Positions 1 through 8,833 of a stretch of 64,000 nt of DNA are shown piece after piece; positions within the stretch are counted from its first letter, which is position 1; each line of letters begins with the position of its first letter. Source of the stretch: Photobacterium proteolyticum. Its GTDB lineage: Bacteria; Pseudomonadota; Gammaproteobacteria; Enterobacterales; Vibrionaceae. Both the position numbers and the translations under genes were made by a program. The stretch covers positions 1 through 64,000 of the forward strand of contig NZ_MJIL01000096.1 in NCBI RefSeq assembly GCF_001939735.1, read 5' to 3'. The notes beneath the pieces were generated by a model. The model had not been told where the DNA came from and did no database searches. It worked only from the letters and a program-made list of their open reading frames with translations.

Positions 1-81
1 TACCATTCCTACCGTCATTTTCCTTGAACTGAGCACGCTGGTCTCACTCTGAATCCTGCATCTTGAGGTAGCTTGGGTATA
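1..81. repeat. MITE-like repeat, copy cut by window edge
   Basis: Its reverse complement matches the left part of the element at 21303 almost base for base over about 80 bp. It ends at 59-81 with the family's terminal inverted repeat (CATCTTGAGGTAGCTTGGG then TATA). The copy probably continues left of the window. It has no coding capacity and lies downstream of the minus-strand gene at 207. No gene or clear signal is seen in 82-206. Confidence 0.85.
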
Positions 82-206
82 TTATTCCGTTAGCATTTAT
101 AGCAATCAATGGAATTGTAATAAGGATAATACATCTGGCTTGATCCTCATTAGCAACCAGTAGCTATGCATTGGGTTCTTTCTGGCTAGCAGGCTCAAAG
201 GGTGCG

Positions 207-758
207 TTAAGCGACAAGAGATTTCATCAGCTTGGCGAGATATTGAATCTTGATATTGGATAATTGACGATAGTCAAAGTAAGGGCACACTATCACCCTA
301 TGCTCTGTATTAATCGCAAACTCGTTATCGAGCCATTGCATCGGGCAGTTAAGTTTACCTTCCTTGATTAACTGCTTGGCATAGGTTCTTCCCATAATGA
401 TATGGATGGTGGCATGTGGTTGGTGCTGAAGGTCTCTTTGTGCCGACAGTATTGGCGGGCTAAACATTAGCGAGGTGTGGCTATCGGATTGCAGAAGGTA
501 ATGGTCGCGATAAGCCTGCCAGGTGGAGGCTGACTTGGCATACGGGAAGTAGGTGGTATCCAGTTCGAAGATGAGCTTGGCATACACGTTGAAAACCTTG
601 CGCCAGCCATTGCCACAAGCTTGGCCGATGGCATGGATCTCGCCGGCTCCGGCAGTTGTTAGCTGATCCAGTGATTGGTAGTTCAACATGTTTGGATGAT
701 TTTCTATATAAGCTGCGATAGCAAATTGCGGGCAGCCTAATCCGACAGATTCTGGCAT
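207..758 (-). CDS. Conserved hypothetical protein
   Basis: 183 residues, soluble, with no signal peptide or membrane segment. The N-terminal half contains a distinctive block, ACGNGWRKVFNVYAKL around residues 48-63. I recall this from uncharacterised proteins common in Vibrionaceae (possibly the family named DUF6942; the number is from memory). The C-terminal half includes IHIIMGRTYAKQL and HRVIVCPYFDYRQL, consistent with a compact alpha/beta domain that closes on a known ligand or partner, but no catalytic motif stands out. It is transcribed away from the histidine-rich gene at 873, so the 114 bp between them must hold two promoters. Function unknown. Confidence 0.8.
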   Translation of the reverse strand: MPESVGLGCPQFAIAAYIENHPNMLNYQSLDQLTTAGAGEIHAIGQACGNGWRKVFNVYAKLIFELDTTYFPYAKSASTWQAYRDHYLLQSDSHTSLMFSPPILSAQRDLQHQPHATIHIIMGRTYAKQLIKEGKLNCPMQWLDNEFAINTEHRVIVCPYFDYRQLSNIKIQYLAKLMKSLVA

Positions 759-872
759 TTAGGGTGTTCTATAAAACAGTGTGTTTTTTACAGAAGGCTA
801 ACTCTGCGCTGACATTTCGGTAGATGATAAACGTATGCTGGGGAGAAATAAATTTATAATTACAGTGAATAT

Positions 873-1199
873 ATGAAACACCTAACTCCATGCTTTCTTG
901 CGCTTTGTGTAGCATTACTTCCTTCAGCAGCTTTGGCCAAAAAGCACCATCATAAACATCACCATAAGCATCATCACAAACACCGCAAACACTGCCATCA
1001 TGGTGGGCATCATCACCATGGTCACCATCGTGATGTTATCGTCGTCAACGAACACCACCACTCGTACCATGAGTCCCGACTGCCGGAAATTGCGACTTTT
1101 GCTGTGATCGCCGGGGTTTCATACGCCATCATTAACAATACGTTCTACAAGAAATTCGGCCATGAGTATCGTTCGGTTGAGCCGCCCGCATATCGATAA
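873..1199 (+). CDS. Histidine-rich secreted protein, probable metal binder
   Basis: 108 residues. Residues 1-22 form a Sec signal peptide ending ALA before a run of basic residues and histidines. About 25 of 108 residues are histidine, mostly in residues 25-52 as HHHK repeats followed by a HGGHHHHGHH block and one cysteine. Such tracts bind Zn, Ni or Cu in other proteins, so a periplasmic metal buffer is the obvious inference. The C-terminal part (PEIATFAVIAGVSYAIINN) is hydrophobic enough for a short membrane-associated helix. A GGGGAGAAA stretch lies some 25 bases before the ATG, so the ribosome binding site is unclear. No transporter gene adjoins it, and no regulator site was recognised. 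Confidence 0.75.
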   Translation: MKHLTPCFLALCVALLPSAALAKKHHHKHHHKHHHKHRKHCHHGGHHHHGHHRDVIVVNEHHHSYHESRLPEIATFAVIAGVSYAIINNTFYKKFGHEYRSVEPPAYR

Positions 1200-1722
1200 A
1201 GCCCTATACAGGAAATGGCGAGAAATGCTGTTGCCTGCCTTGGTATTTTTATCCGCTTGAGATTATAAATACAATTTTCAAATTTGAGCTTCGAATCACA
1301 AACAGCATTTTATGCTGCTATTGAAGCGCGACAAAAGTGATAAAAAAGGATAATAAATATAAAAATATCAATAACTTAATTTCATCACTAGAAGACTTGA
1401 CTGCTTTTTTGCATCTCCATCTTTCTAGCTTGGTGCTATGAACTGGTTATTTTGTTGTATGTGGTTATATGTTTTGTATTTGTTGCCTTTTGCGAAATTT
1501 AAATTGATAGCTATTGGCAATGCCAGATTTTTGTTTAATCCTAAATGTAATTTAATTGTTAACAGTGTTGGGGGCCTGTTGTGATGCGCCATAGGGTGCT
1601 GCAAGGCTTCGACCAGTGATTTTGAACAACCACACTGAGCATGGCGCTGGACTGGACTTTGGATAAGGTTCTGGACAGGAGCTGGAAACAGGAACTCAGA
1701 AACAGGGATTAGGAGCAAACCG
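1200..1722 (+). other. Long leader region with a possible 23-codon leader ORF
   Basis: This 523-bp gap is AT-rich up to about 1560 and shows no gene there. From 1560 it becomes purine-rich with repeated CTGGA words. ATG 1641 to TAG 1712 reads a 23-residue peptide (MALDWTLDKV at its start). Its stop codon overlaps the AGGAG that serves the gene at 1723, so translation could be coupled. The upstream ribosome binding site is weak, and the peptide has no run of one amino acid to suggest attenuation. Confidence 0.25.
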
Positions 1723-2379
1723 ATGCACACTTCGTTAGAGCGTACACTTCAGCTGACTCAACTAAGCGGACAGGCTGTTAACGATCTTTCGCCTTCATTT
1801 GATTTCTTGCCGCAAACCGATCACGCTGATGGTCAATACCGCCTACGACGCTATTCGGTGGTAAAGCTAAAGCAGGGTAACGTTGAGCATCTGGCTGCGC
1901 GGCATTTTGTTCAGTCCGGGGATATCAATACGTTTCAGGGGAATGTCAGCCGTAGCTTCGAGACACTGGAAGAATCTATTCTGCGTAGTGATGGTTTGCG
2001 TGAAATGTGCGAAGTCTTCAAGCAAGCCAATGCCCTGGATGACGAGCAGGAAATTGAAATCCATCAGATCCGTATTTCAGCGATTGAGGAAGAAACCCTT
2101 GTGGCACCTGAAGGGGTTCATCAGGACGGCTTTGATCACCTGGCCGTGATTGGGATTGGTCGCCATAATATCGAAGGTGGAGAGTTTCTGGTGTACAGGG
2201 AGCAACATGAGCTGCCATTTTTGAGTATGGCACTGAAGCAGGGTGAGGTTGCCATCCTGGCCGATAGTCAGCTCTGGCACAATGCGCGTCCGATTAAGGC
2301 AGTTAAGAAAGATGAGCAGGGATTCCTGGATCTATTTGTTCTGACCGCAAAGGAGCCAACGCATGTCGTTCACGCCTGA
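1723..2379 (+). CDS. 2OG-Fe(II) dioxygenase, amino-acid hydroxylase type
   Basis: 218 residues. The HxD iron motif is visible at H133/D135 (GVHQDGFDH). A distal histidine at H186 and an arginine at R189 (LWHNARPI) fit iron and 2-oxoglutarate binding. The layout matches the PF10014 family, which includes the Bacillus L-isoleucine 4-hydroxylase; members act on free amino acids in the cytoplasm. Length is normal for the family. The ATG has an AGGAG 7 bases upstream. The gene overlaps the following PLP-enzyme gene by 17 bp, so the two are almost certainly co-translated and may act in sequence on the same hydroxylated amino acid. The substrate is not deducible from sequence. Confidence 0.85.
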   Translation: MHTSLERTLQLTQLSGQAVNDLSPSFDFLPQTDHADGQYRLRRYSVVKLKQGNVEHLAARHFVQSGDINTFQGNVSRSFETLEESILRSDGLREMCEVFKQANALDDEQEIEIHQIRISAIEEETLVAPEGVHQDGFDHLAVIGIGRHNIEGGEFLVYREQHELPFLSMALKQGEVAILADSQLWHNARPIKAVKKDEQGFLDLFVLTAKEPTHVVHA

Positions 2380-3604
2380 AGCCATTCGCCGGAGTTTTCC
2401 GGCCTTGAACCAAACCGTTGAAAACCAGCCGGTGTTCTTTTTTGACGGCCCGGGTGGATCGCAGGTGCCCTCGACGGTACTAGACGCAATGACTGACTAC
2501 CTGGGACGCTTCAACTCGAATTTGGGCGGCGCGTTTTTCTCCAGTGCCGAAACAGTTTCTGTAGTTGAAAAAGCACGGGCATCAGCGCAGGCATTGCTGG
2601 GCGCTCCTTCTGCAAGCAACATTGTCTTCGGGGCCAATATGACCTCGTTGACTTTTCAGCTCAGCCGGGCAATTAGCCGGGACTGGCAGGAAGGCGATGA
2701 AATCATCGTTACGGCATTGGATCATTACTCGAATGTATCTAGCTGGCAGCAGGCAGCCGAAGACAAAGGGGCTATTGTTCATCAGGTAAAGGTGAATGAG
2801 GCAGATTGTACCCTTGATATTGATCACCTCCTGTCATTGCTTAATGCTAAAACGCGTCTGGTCGCAGTGACTTACGCTTCGAACACCACCGGATCGCTGG
2901 TGGATGTAAAACGTATTGTTGAGGCGGCACATCAGGTTGGGGCACAGGTTTATGTCGATGCGGTTCATTATGCGCCACATGCTTTGGTGGATGTCCAGTC
3001 GTTAGGTTGTGACTTCCTGGCTTGCTCGGCCTATAAGTTTTTCGGCCCACATGTGGGCATTGCCTATATCGCCCCGCAATGGTTACAGACACTTCGTCCT
3101 TACAAGGTCGAACCTGCGACTGATGAGGGACCCGGACGGTTTGAAACCGGGACCCAGAGCTTTGAAGCGTTGGCTGGTTTAGTGGCTGCCGTTGATTATC
3201 TGGCTCAGTGGGGAGATGTGGGAGCAAGTCTGCGCCAGCGTTTGCAACAAAGTTATGCGTTATATCAGCAGTACGAAGTATCCCTAAGTGAGCACTTCTT
3301 GCAGCGTCTATCGCAGTACAGCAATATCACGTTATACGGTATTAATGATCAACAGCGACTTAGAGAGCGAACACCAACATTTGCTATTCGCATTGACGGC
3401 GTGACACCGGGTGATGTTGCCGTTCATCTGGGTAAGCAACATATGTGCGTCTGGAACGGGCACTTTTATGCGCTTGGGTTGTGTAAGCAACTTGGAATTC
3501 TGGATGATGGTGGTGTAATTCGCATCGGATTGATGCATTACAATACCGAGGAAGAAATTGACCAGCTATTTACGGCTCTAGAGCCATTTTTGCAGCGTCA
3601 GTAG
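2363..3604 (+). CDS. Cysteine-desulfurase-like PLP enzyme (VC1184 subfamily)
   Basis: 413 residues, class V aminotransferase fold. The PLP Schiff-base lysine is K225 in SAYKFFG. D199 (VYVDAVH) would pair with the pyridine nitrogen and H121 (DHYSN) would stack on the ring. The protein resembles SufS/CsdA but belongs to the divergent group I remember as the VC1184 subfamily, whose reaction has not been clearly established. The usual SufS active-site cysteine loop was not recognised. No iron-sulfur assembly genes are near, which argues against a housekeeping Suf role. Coupling to the dioxygenase at 1723 suggests beta-elimination, aldol-type cleavage or transamination of a hydroxylated amino acid. 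Confidence 0.85.
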   Translation: MSFTPEAIRRSFPALNQTVENQPVFFFDGPGGSQVPSTVLDAMTDYLGRFNSNLGGAFFSSAETVSVVEKARASAQALLGAPSASNIVFGANMTSLTFQLSRAISRDWQEGDEIIVTALDHYSNVSSWQQAAEDKGAIVHQVKVNEADCTLDIDHLLSLLNAKTRLVAVTYASNTTGSLVDVKRIVEAAHQVGAQVYVDAVHYAPHALVDVQSLGCDFLACSAYKFFGPHVGIAYIAPQWLQTLRPYKVEPATDEGPGRFETGTQSFEALAGLVAAVDYLAQWGDVGASLRQRLQQSYALYQQYEVSLSEHFLQRLSQYSNITLYGINDQQRLRERTPTFAIRIDGVTPGDVAVHLGKQHMCVWNGHFYALGLCKQLGILDDGGVIRIGLMHYNTEEEIDQLFTALEPFLQRQ

Positions 3605-3707
3605 AAAGCGAAATACTAACAACGTCATACCAACTGCGTTTGCCCCTCTGTCACAGGCTTGGAACTAAGGTTGGTGTTGAAGCACTAAACAACGTTATGA
3701 CCCTCTG

Positions 3708-3736
3708 GCCCGTGATGCATGCATCCGGGCTTTTTT
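3708..3736 (+). terminator. Rho-independent terminator after the dioxygenase/PLP operon
   Basis: Stem GCCCG/CGGGC encloses a perfect palindromic loop region (GATGCATGCATC) and is followed by six T residues. It closes the 1723-3604 operon. The next 270 bp up to the TolC-like gene are AT-rich and hold only a promoter-type region. Confidence 0.75.
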
Positions 3737-4005
3737 CTCTCTTTTTTTCAGCCCTTCTTATTTCCCTGCCAGTATTCGTTAACAATTATTCTCTTCTATC
3801 TATTGTTTTCAAAAATAGCCAAAACAGCAAGTTAAAACAGAGGGTTAAAACAACTGCGAAATATTATGTCGTCAGAAGAAAATGCAGCCTATCACTTAGC
3901 CCCGAGCTTTTACATTTTGTGAAGTGGAAAGTTAGCGTCTACCCTTAGGTTGAGTTTTAGAGTTATTGCTCTAGAATTGTCACCCCTGATAAGTACCAAG
4001 GCTTA

Positions 4006-5493
4006 ATGGAAAAAATAATGAGAATAAAGCCTATTGTGGCGATGACGTGTTGCGCCGCTTTGTTGACGATGCCTTTTGGTCGTGTTTTTGCCGGTAGTTA
4101 TGTATCAGTACCGATGACTGACAGTGTTGCCCGGGCCGACCAGCAGGCGGTGAGCTTTACCGACGCCTGGCAAGCTGTGGTTACCACTAATGATGGTCTG
4201 GCTGCTGAAAGGGCGAATGTCGATCGTGCCAGACATCTCCAGGATGCGGCGAGCGATTTGTATTTTCCCCAAATTTCAGCGACAGCTAAATATACTCGAC
4301 TGGATAAGCCTGTTGAGGTTAAGCCATCGGACTTAATTGAGAGTATGTCCGATGAGGCTGGCGGGATTGTCGCTGCCCTGGGGCAACAGTTTCACATCAA
4401 TCCTGCGATGCTGGATCAGCTGTTTACCTCACAGCTCACAGAGCGCGATGTCTTTACCTCTTCTATTCGGGCTGTCTGGCCAATTTTCACCGGCGGCCGG
4501 ATTACTGCTGCGCAGGATATTGCCAGAGGCCGAACGGAAGAAGCCCGTTATTTGCTGGCCATGAAGCAGCAGGCCAAGTTTGAAGATCTGGCCAAGTTTT
4601 ATTTTGGTGTCGCCATGACCCAACATGTGCTGCAGACCCGTATTGATGTTGAGCAGGGACTGAAAAAGCATTTTGAGCACGCCTTAAAGCTTGAGCAGCA
4701 AGGCCAAATTGCCAAGGTAGAACGGCTGCAGGCAGAAGCGTCTTACGACAAGGCGCGGGTTGAGCGCCAAAAAGCAGCCCGGGATATGGAAATTGCACAG
4801 GTAGCACTTACCAAGTTGCTGAAACTGGATGTGCCTGCTACTCCGTCGACGCCTTTATTTACCAATACATCATTGCCACCAATGAGCGCATTCATCGACA
4901 AGACACTTGATGCGTACCCAGGGTTGAAGATGCTGGATGCCAAGAAGAAGCAGGCTAGCGGCCTGATTGATGCCGAGAAAGGCAAGTATTACCCGGAAGT
5001 GTATCTTTACGGTAATTACAGCCTGCATGAAGATGACACCCTGGCGGCAAAGACGGCGCCGGACTGGGCTGTCGGTGTCGGGGTGAATATTCCTCTTATG
5101 GATAATTCCGGCCGTTCAGGAAAGGTCAAGGCCGCTCACAGCGCGGTAACCCAGGTCAATTATCTGCGAGCACAGGCGGAGCGGGATTTGTCTGTATTGG
5201 TAGAGAAAACCTACCGCGAGGCCCTGCAGGCACTGGAAGAGTACAACGGCCTGTCATCCAGCCTTCAGCTTGCCCGCGAAAACGTACGATTGCGCGAGAA
5301 GGCTTTTAGTCAGGGGCTGTCGACGTCCCTGGATGTGGTTGACGCCGAGCTCTATCAGGCCAGCGTCCGTACGCAGCGTTCTGCGGCGGCGTTTCAGTAT
5401 GTGATTTCATTGTCACGCCTTCTGGCCGTCAGCGGCGAGATCAGTAGTTTTTACCAGTATCAGCAATATCAAGGTGTAGAGGTTCAGTCATGA
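4006..5493 (+). CDS. TolC-family outer-membrane efflux protein
   Basis: 495 residues. A signal peptide ends around residue 29 (VFA^GS). Two long alpha-helical, coiled-coil-rich segments follow, each with the alternating Ala/Gln/Glu/Arg pattern of the OEP family, as expected for the trimeric periplasmic tunnel. Beta-strand segments with aromatic residues (DLYFPQISATAKYTRL, GKYYPEVYLYGNYSL) are the two outer-membrane hairpins. It heads a four-gene operon with ATGA overlaps and supplies the outer-membrane exit for the HlyD-like protein and the two permeases. ATG 4006 has AAGG about 5 bases upstream; ATG 4018 is an alternative that gives a cleaner signal peptide. Confidence 0.9.
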   Translation: MEKIMRIKPIVAMTCCAALLTMPFGRVFAGSYVSVPMTDSVARADQQAVSFTDAWQAVVTTNDGLAAERANVDRARHLQDAASDLYFPQISATAKYTRLDKPVEVKPSDLIESMSDEAGGIVAALGQQFHINPAMLDQLFTSQLTERDVFTSSIRAVWPIFTGGRITAAQDIARGRTEEARYLLAMKQQAKFEDLAKFYFGVAMTQHVLQTRIDVEQGLKKHFEHALKLEQQGQIAKVERLQAEASYDKARVERQKAARDMEIAQVALTKLLKLDVPATPSTPLFTNTSLPPMSAFIDKTLDAYPGLKMLDAKKKQASGLIDAEKGKYYPEVYLYGNYSLHEDDTLAAKTAPDWAVGVGVNIPLMDNSGRSGKVKAAHSAVTQVNYLRAQAERDLSVLVEKTYREALQALEEYNGLSSSLQLARENVRLREKAFSQGLSTSLDVVDAELYQASVRTQRSAAAFQYVISLSRLLAVSGEISSFYQYQQYQGVEVQS

Positions 5494-6464
5494 GTAAGTT
5501 TAAGGCTTTGGCGGCAGTCGTTCCGGCAGCGGCATTGGTAGGCTGGATTGGCTATACCTTCTGGGAGGCTTATCAGCCACAGCCGGAGCGTATGCAGGGG
5601 CAGATTGAGGCGCAGCAGTACAATGTGTCGTCAAAGGTGCCTGGCCGTATCGAACAAGTTCTGGTTCGCAAGGGAGATAAAGTTGAACGTGGCGATCTGA
5701 TTTTTACCCTCCTGAGTCCGGAGCTTGATGCCAAGCTTGAGCAGGCCAAGGCCGGTCAGGAAGCTGCCGGTGCGATGGCGGCCCAAGCCGAGAAAGGGGC
5801 CCGAAGCCAGGAAATTGCCGCTGCCCGGGATCAGTGGCAGAAGGCCAAGGCGGCGTCGGCGCTGATGGGCAAAACTTATCAGCGGGTCGATAACCTGTAT
5901 AAAGACGGCGTGGTTGCCGAGCAAAAACGCGATGAAGCCTATACGCAGTGGCAGGCGGCGCGCTATACCGAGCGGGCTGCCTATCAAATGTTTGAAATGG
6001 CCAAAGAAGGGGCACGTGACGAAACCAAACGTGCGGCGATCGAGAAAGCCCGGATGGCGGCCGGTGCCGTGGCCGAAGTAGAAGCCTATGCCGCGGATAC
6101 GCAAATCGAGAGTTGGCATGATGGTGAAGTGACCCAGATTTTGTTGCACGAGGGCGAGCTTGCGCCGCAGGGCTTTCCTGTTGTTAGCGTTGTCGATATG
6201 AACGATGCCTGGGCTGTTTTTCATGTTCGCGAAGACAAGCTTAAAAAGTATAACCAGGGTGCCGAGTTCAAGGTGAGGATCCCGGCGCTTGGCGAGCTGA
6301 AGTACAGCTTCAAGGTCAGCCATGTTGCTGTGATGGGAGATTTTGCTACCTGGCGCACGACTGATCCGGCGCAGGGCTTTGATATGCGAACTTTCGAGGT
6401 GGAAGCGCGTCCGACTCAGCCGATTGACGGATTGCGTGTGGGCATGAGCGTCATTGTTGAGTGA
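5490..6464 (+). CDS. HlyD-family periplasmic adaptor (membrane fusion protein)
   Basis: 324 residues. A single N-terminal membrane anchor (residues 8-27) is followed by a biotinyl-lipoyl-like half motif (YNVSSKVPGRIEQVLVRKGDKVERGD), a long Ala/Lys/Gln coiled-coil hairpin (residues about 78-190), the second lipoyl half (TQILLHEGELAPQGFPV) and a beta-barrel domain. This is the order in YbhG/YhiI-type adaptors that link inner-membrane pumps to TolC. The start overlaps the stop of the TolC-like gene (ATGA), showing translational coupling. In Gram-negative bacteria it would stand in the periplasm and join the two permeases below to the outer-membrane channel. Confidence 0.9.
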   Translation: MSKFKALAAVVPAAALVGWIGYTFWEAYQPQPERMQGQIEAQQYNVSSKVPGRIEQVLVRKGDKVERGDLIFTLLSPELDAKLEQAKAGQEAAGAMAAQAEKGARSQEIAAARDQWQKAKAASALMGKTYQRVDNLYKDGVVAEQKRDEAYTQWQAARYTERAAYQMFEMAKEGARDETKRAAIEKARMAAGAVAEVEAYAADTQIESWHDGEVTQILLHEGELAPQGFPVVSVVDMNDAWAVFHVREDKLKKYNQGAEFKVRIPALGELKYSFKVSHVAVMGDFATWRTTDPAQGFDMRTFEVEARPTQPIDGLRVGMSVIVE

Positions 6465-7642
6465 GCACCATGATGTTTACTTCACAATTATGCCGCGAGT
6501 GGCGGTTGCTGAAAGCTGACGGTTGGCTCAGGGCAATGAGTTTGTGGCTTCCCGTGCTGCTTTTTGTCACCCTCTGGGCTATTTTCTCGGCAGGTATAGC
6601 AAGGGATCTGCCGGTTGGGGTGGTCGATCTCGACCATAGCCGACTCTCCCGCCAAGTGGTACGTCACTATGATGCCAGTCCGGCTATCGCCGTATCTCGG
6701 CATTTCATGACTGTCGAGCAGGGGAGTACCGCGCTTAGGGCGGGTGAAATATATGCCTTGGTGATTATTCCCTATGAACTGGAAAAGAAAACATTGCTGG
6801 GGCAGGCACCCGATATTACGACCTTTTATAACAGCCAGTTTATTCTGATCGCCAAGCTGGTGAACTCGGCTATCGTTCAGGCCCAGGGGACACTGAATGC
6901 CCAGGTGGATACGTTACGTAATATGGCGGGTGGCGAAGCGGTTCCGGTCAGGGCGCTGGGACAGGCCGTACCAATTCGTTCGCAGGTGACACCGCTGTAC
7001 AACAGTAACAACCACTACGGCCATTTTTTAGTGTCCGCGACAATTCCGGCCCTGTGGCAGGTGATGATAGTCGTGACAACAATATTGGCCCTTGCTGCTG
7101 AGTGCCGCCAGCAGGGTATCAAGTCGTGGTTGCAACCAGCACCTGCTTGCAACCTGTTCGCCAAATTACTTCCCTATACCTTCTTGTTCTGGCTGCATGG
7201 AATATTGTTCCTCTGGGCGCTGTATGTGTTGCTTGGCTGGCCAATGCACGGTAGCTGGAGCATTCTCCTGCTGGCACAACTGCTTATGGTGATTGCCTGC
7301 CAGGGCGTAGCGGCATTGTTCTTTCTGTTACCGCTTGATGCCACCAAGGCCATGAGCCTGGCTGCAGGCTTTACTGCTCCGGCTTTTGCGTTTGTCGGGG
7401 TGACTTTTCCGGCCACGGACATGCCCATGTTTGCTCAGGTCTGGCGGGCAATGCTGCCTGTGACTCACTATCTCGAAGTTCAGGTACATCAGGTCAACCA
7501 TGGCCAGAATATTATCGAGGCGCTACCTGCTCTCGGGGCATTGTCGGTCTTTGCCCTGGCGCTTGTCGTTGCACTGTTGAGGGTGAGGGGATTGGCTAAT
7601 CAAGGCAATGACAGAGACAGTCTGAAAGGAGTGACATCATGA
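6461..7642 (+). CDS. ABC-2 type transporter permease, first subunit
   Basis: 393 residues. One N-terminal transmembrane helix (about 26-45) precedes a large extracytoplasmic domain (to about residue 185) containing GVVDLDHSRLSRQVVRHYDA. Five further helices follow in the C-terminal half. This is the ABC2_membrane_3 architecture. GTG 6461 overlaps the adaptor stop; ATG 6470 is an alternative start. The protein pairs with the homologous permease that follows with an ATGA overlap. There is no nucleotide-binding subunit fused to it or beside it, so energy must come from an ATPase encoded elsewhere or by another route. The exported substrate is unknown. Confidence 0.85.
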   Translation: MSTMMFTSQLCREWRLLKADGWLRAMSLWLPVLLFVTLWAIFSAGIARDLPVGVVDLDHSRLSRQVVRHYDASPAIAVSRHFMTVEQGSTALRAGEIYALVIIPYELEKKTLLGQAPDITTFYNSQFILIAKLVNSAIVQAQGTLNAQVDTLRNMAGGEAVPVRALGQAVPIRSQVTPLYNSNNHYGHFLVSATIPALWQVMIVVTTILALAAECRQQGIKSWLQPAPACNLFAKLLPYTFLFWLHGILFLWALYVLLGWPMHGSWSILLLAQLLMVIACQGVAALFFLLPLDATKAMSLAAGFTAPAFAFVGVTFPATDMPMFAQVWRAMLPVTHYLEVQVHQVNHGQNIIEALPALGALSVFALALVVALLRVRGLANQGNDRDSLKGVTS

Positions 7643-8787
7643 GCTGGCGAGCCTTGTGTAAGTTTGAGCTAAACGCCATTTTTACCAACCCGTCGATCCT
7701 CTTTACGGTATTTGGCGGCGTGCTGATTTACTCTTTTTTGTACCCGTTGCCATATTCTCAGCAGCTTCCGCGTGAGCAACAGGTTGTTGTGGTCAACTTG
7801 GACAACAGTCAGGTTAGCCGTGAGCTGGAGCGTATGGTGGATGCGACACCGCAGATACAGCTTGCAGCGCGTGCCCAAGGTATTGAACAGGCCAAAGACA
7901 TGCTCAATGCCGGTACGGTAGAGGGGCTGTTAGTGATCCCAGAGCACTTTTCGCGTGATCTGTTGCTCGGCAAGAGTCCGACTCTGGCCTATGCCGGTGA
8001 TGCGGCCTACTTCCTCGTTTACGGCTCGGTTGTTGAAGGGCTGGCAACGGCGGGGGGAACGCTGGGTGCCAAGGCCAAAGTATCGAGGATGGTGATGTCG
8101 GGAGAGAATATTGCGCTGGCTTCAGAGCAGTATTCGCCAATCAAGCTATCTATGCAGCCGGTGTTTAACCCGACGATGGGTTATATCAATTATGTCGTTC
8201 CGGCTGTTTTTGTCCTGATCCTGCACCAGACACTACTTATTGCGGTAGCTCTGCTGGGCGGCGGCCAAAATGAGTATGCCAGACAGGGAAAGAACGGTTA
8301 CTGGCGGCAGTATCCGGTCTTGAAGGTGGCACTGGTTAGAGCCTGCCTGTTTGTGCTGATTTATCTGCCGCTGGTTATGTACTATTTTGGTTTTAGTTTT
8401 TCTTTCTATCAGATCAACCAGTTGGCGACGATCCCGGATTTGCTGGCCGTCACGGTGCCATTTTTGCTGGCGGTGATTTTCATGGGGATGATCATCGGAC
8501 AGCTGATCCCAAGGCGGGAACTGGCGACAGTGGTGGTATTGCTTAGCTCGATACCACTGATCTTTTCGGCAGGATTCATCTGGCCGGTGTCAGCGATCCC
8601 GGCCCCTATTACTGCATTGGTTCAACTGGTACCGGCCACACCGGCAATACATGCTTTCTTGAGGTTGAATCAGATGGGGGCAGACTTTGAGCAGATCGTT
8701 CATTTGTGGGGCCAGCTGTGGCTGCTGGTGGCGGCTTACGGCGGAATTGCCCTGTTGTTGATGCATCGTAATCGCGGCACACAATAA
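7639..8787 (+). CDS. ABC-2 type transporter permease, second subunit
   Basis: 382 residues with the same plan as the preceding protein: a helix near residues 20-38, a periplasmic domain with the equivalent VVVNLDNSQVSRELERMVDATP segment, and then about five helices, with the last ending near the C-terminus. The shared LD-S-(Q/R)-(V/L)-SR motif shows the two permeases are paralogues, probably forming a heterodimer. The start overlaps the upstream stop (ATGA). The operon ends here with a strong terminator. Systems of this kind (TolC, HlyD, two permeases) are known in proteobacteria; a role in exporting lipid, peptide or drug-like compounds is inference only. Confidence 0.85.
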   Translation: MSWRALCKFELNAIFTNPSILFTVFGGVLIYSFLYPLPYSQQLPREQQVVVVNLDNSQVSRELERMVDATPQIQLAARAQGIEQAKDMLNAGTVEGLLVIPEHFSRDLLLGKSPTLAYAGDAAYFLVYGSVVEGLATAGGTLGAKAKVSRMVMSGENIALASEQYSPIKLSMQPVFNPTMGYINYVVPAVFVLILHQTLLIAVALLGGGQNEYARQGKNGYWRQYPVLKVALVRACLFVLIYLPLVMYYFGFSFSFYQINQLATIPDLLAVTVPFLLAVIFMGMIIGQLIPRRELATVVVLLSSIPLIFSAGFIWPVSAIPAPITALVQLVPATPAIHAFLRLNQMGADFEQIVHLWGQLWLLVAAYGGIALLLMHRNRGTQ

Positions 8788-8799
8788 ACTTGATTAAAA

Positions 8800-8824
8800 A
8801 AGGGAAGTTAGACTTCCCTTTTTT
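8800..8824. terminator. Bidirectional terminator between efflux operon and creA
   Basis: Perfect 9-bp stem AAGGGAAGT/ACTTCCCTT with a TAG loop, an A-run on the left and a T-run on the right. It can stop both the plus-strand efflux operon and the converging creA transcript. Confidence 0.9.
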
Positions 8825-8833
8825 CTTAACAAC

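Noticed and set aside
1425..1730. 101-codon minus-strand frame upstream of the dioxygenase gene
   Set aside because: Odd composition, no ribosome binding site, overlaps the leader of a confident gene on the other strand.
3640..3948. 102-codon plus-strand frame after the PLP-enzyme gene
   Set aside because: It runs straight through a strong terminator hairpin and an AT-rich promoter region, with no ribosome binding site.
5631..6323. 230-codon minus-strand frame inside the HlyD-like gene
   Set aside because: A mirror frame of a well-supported gene; its composition follows from the codon use of the other strand.
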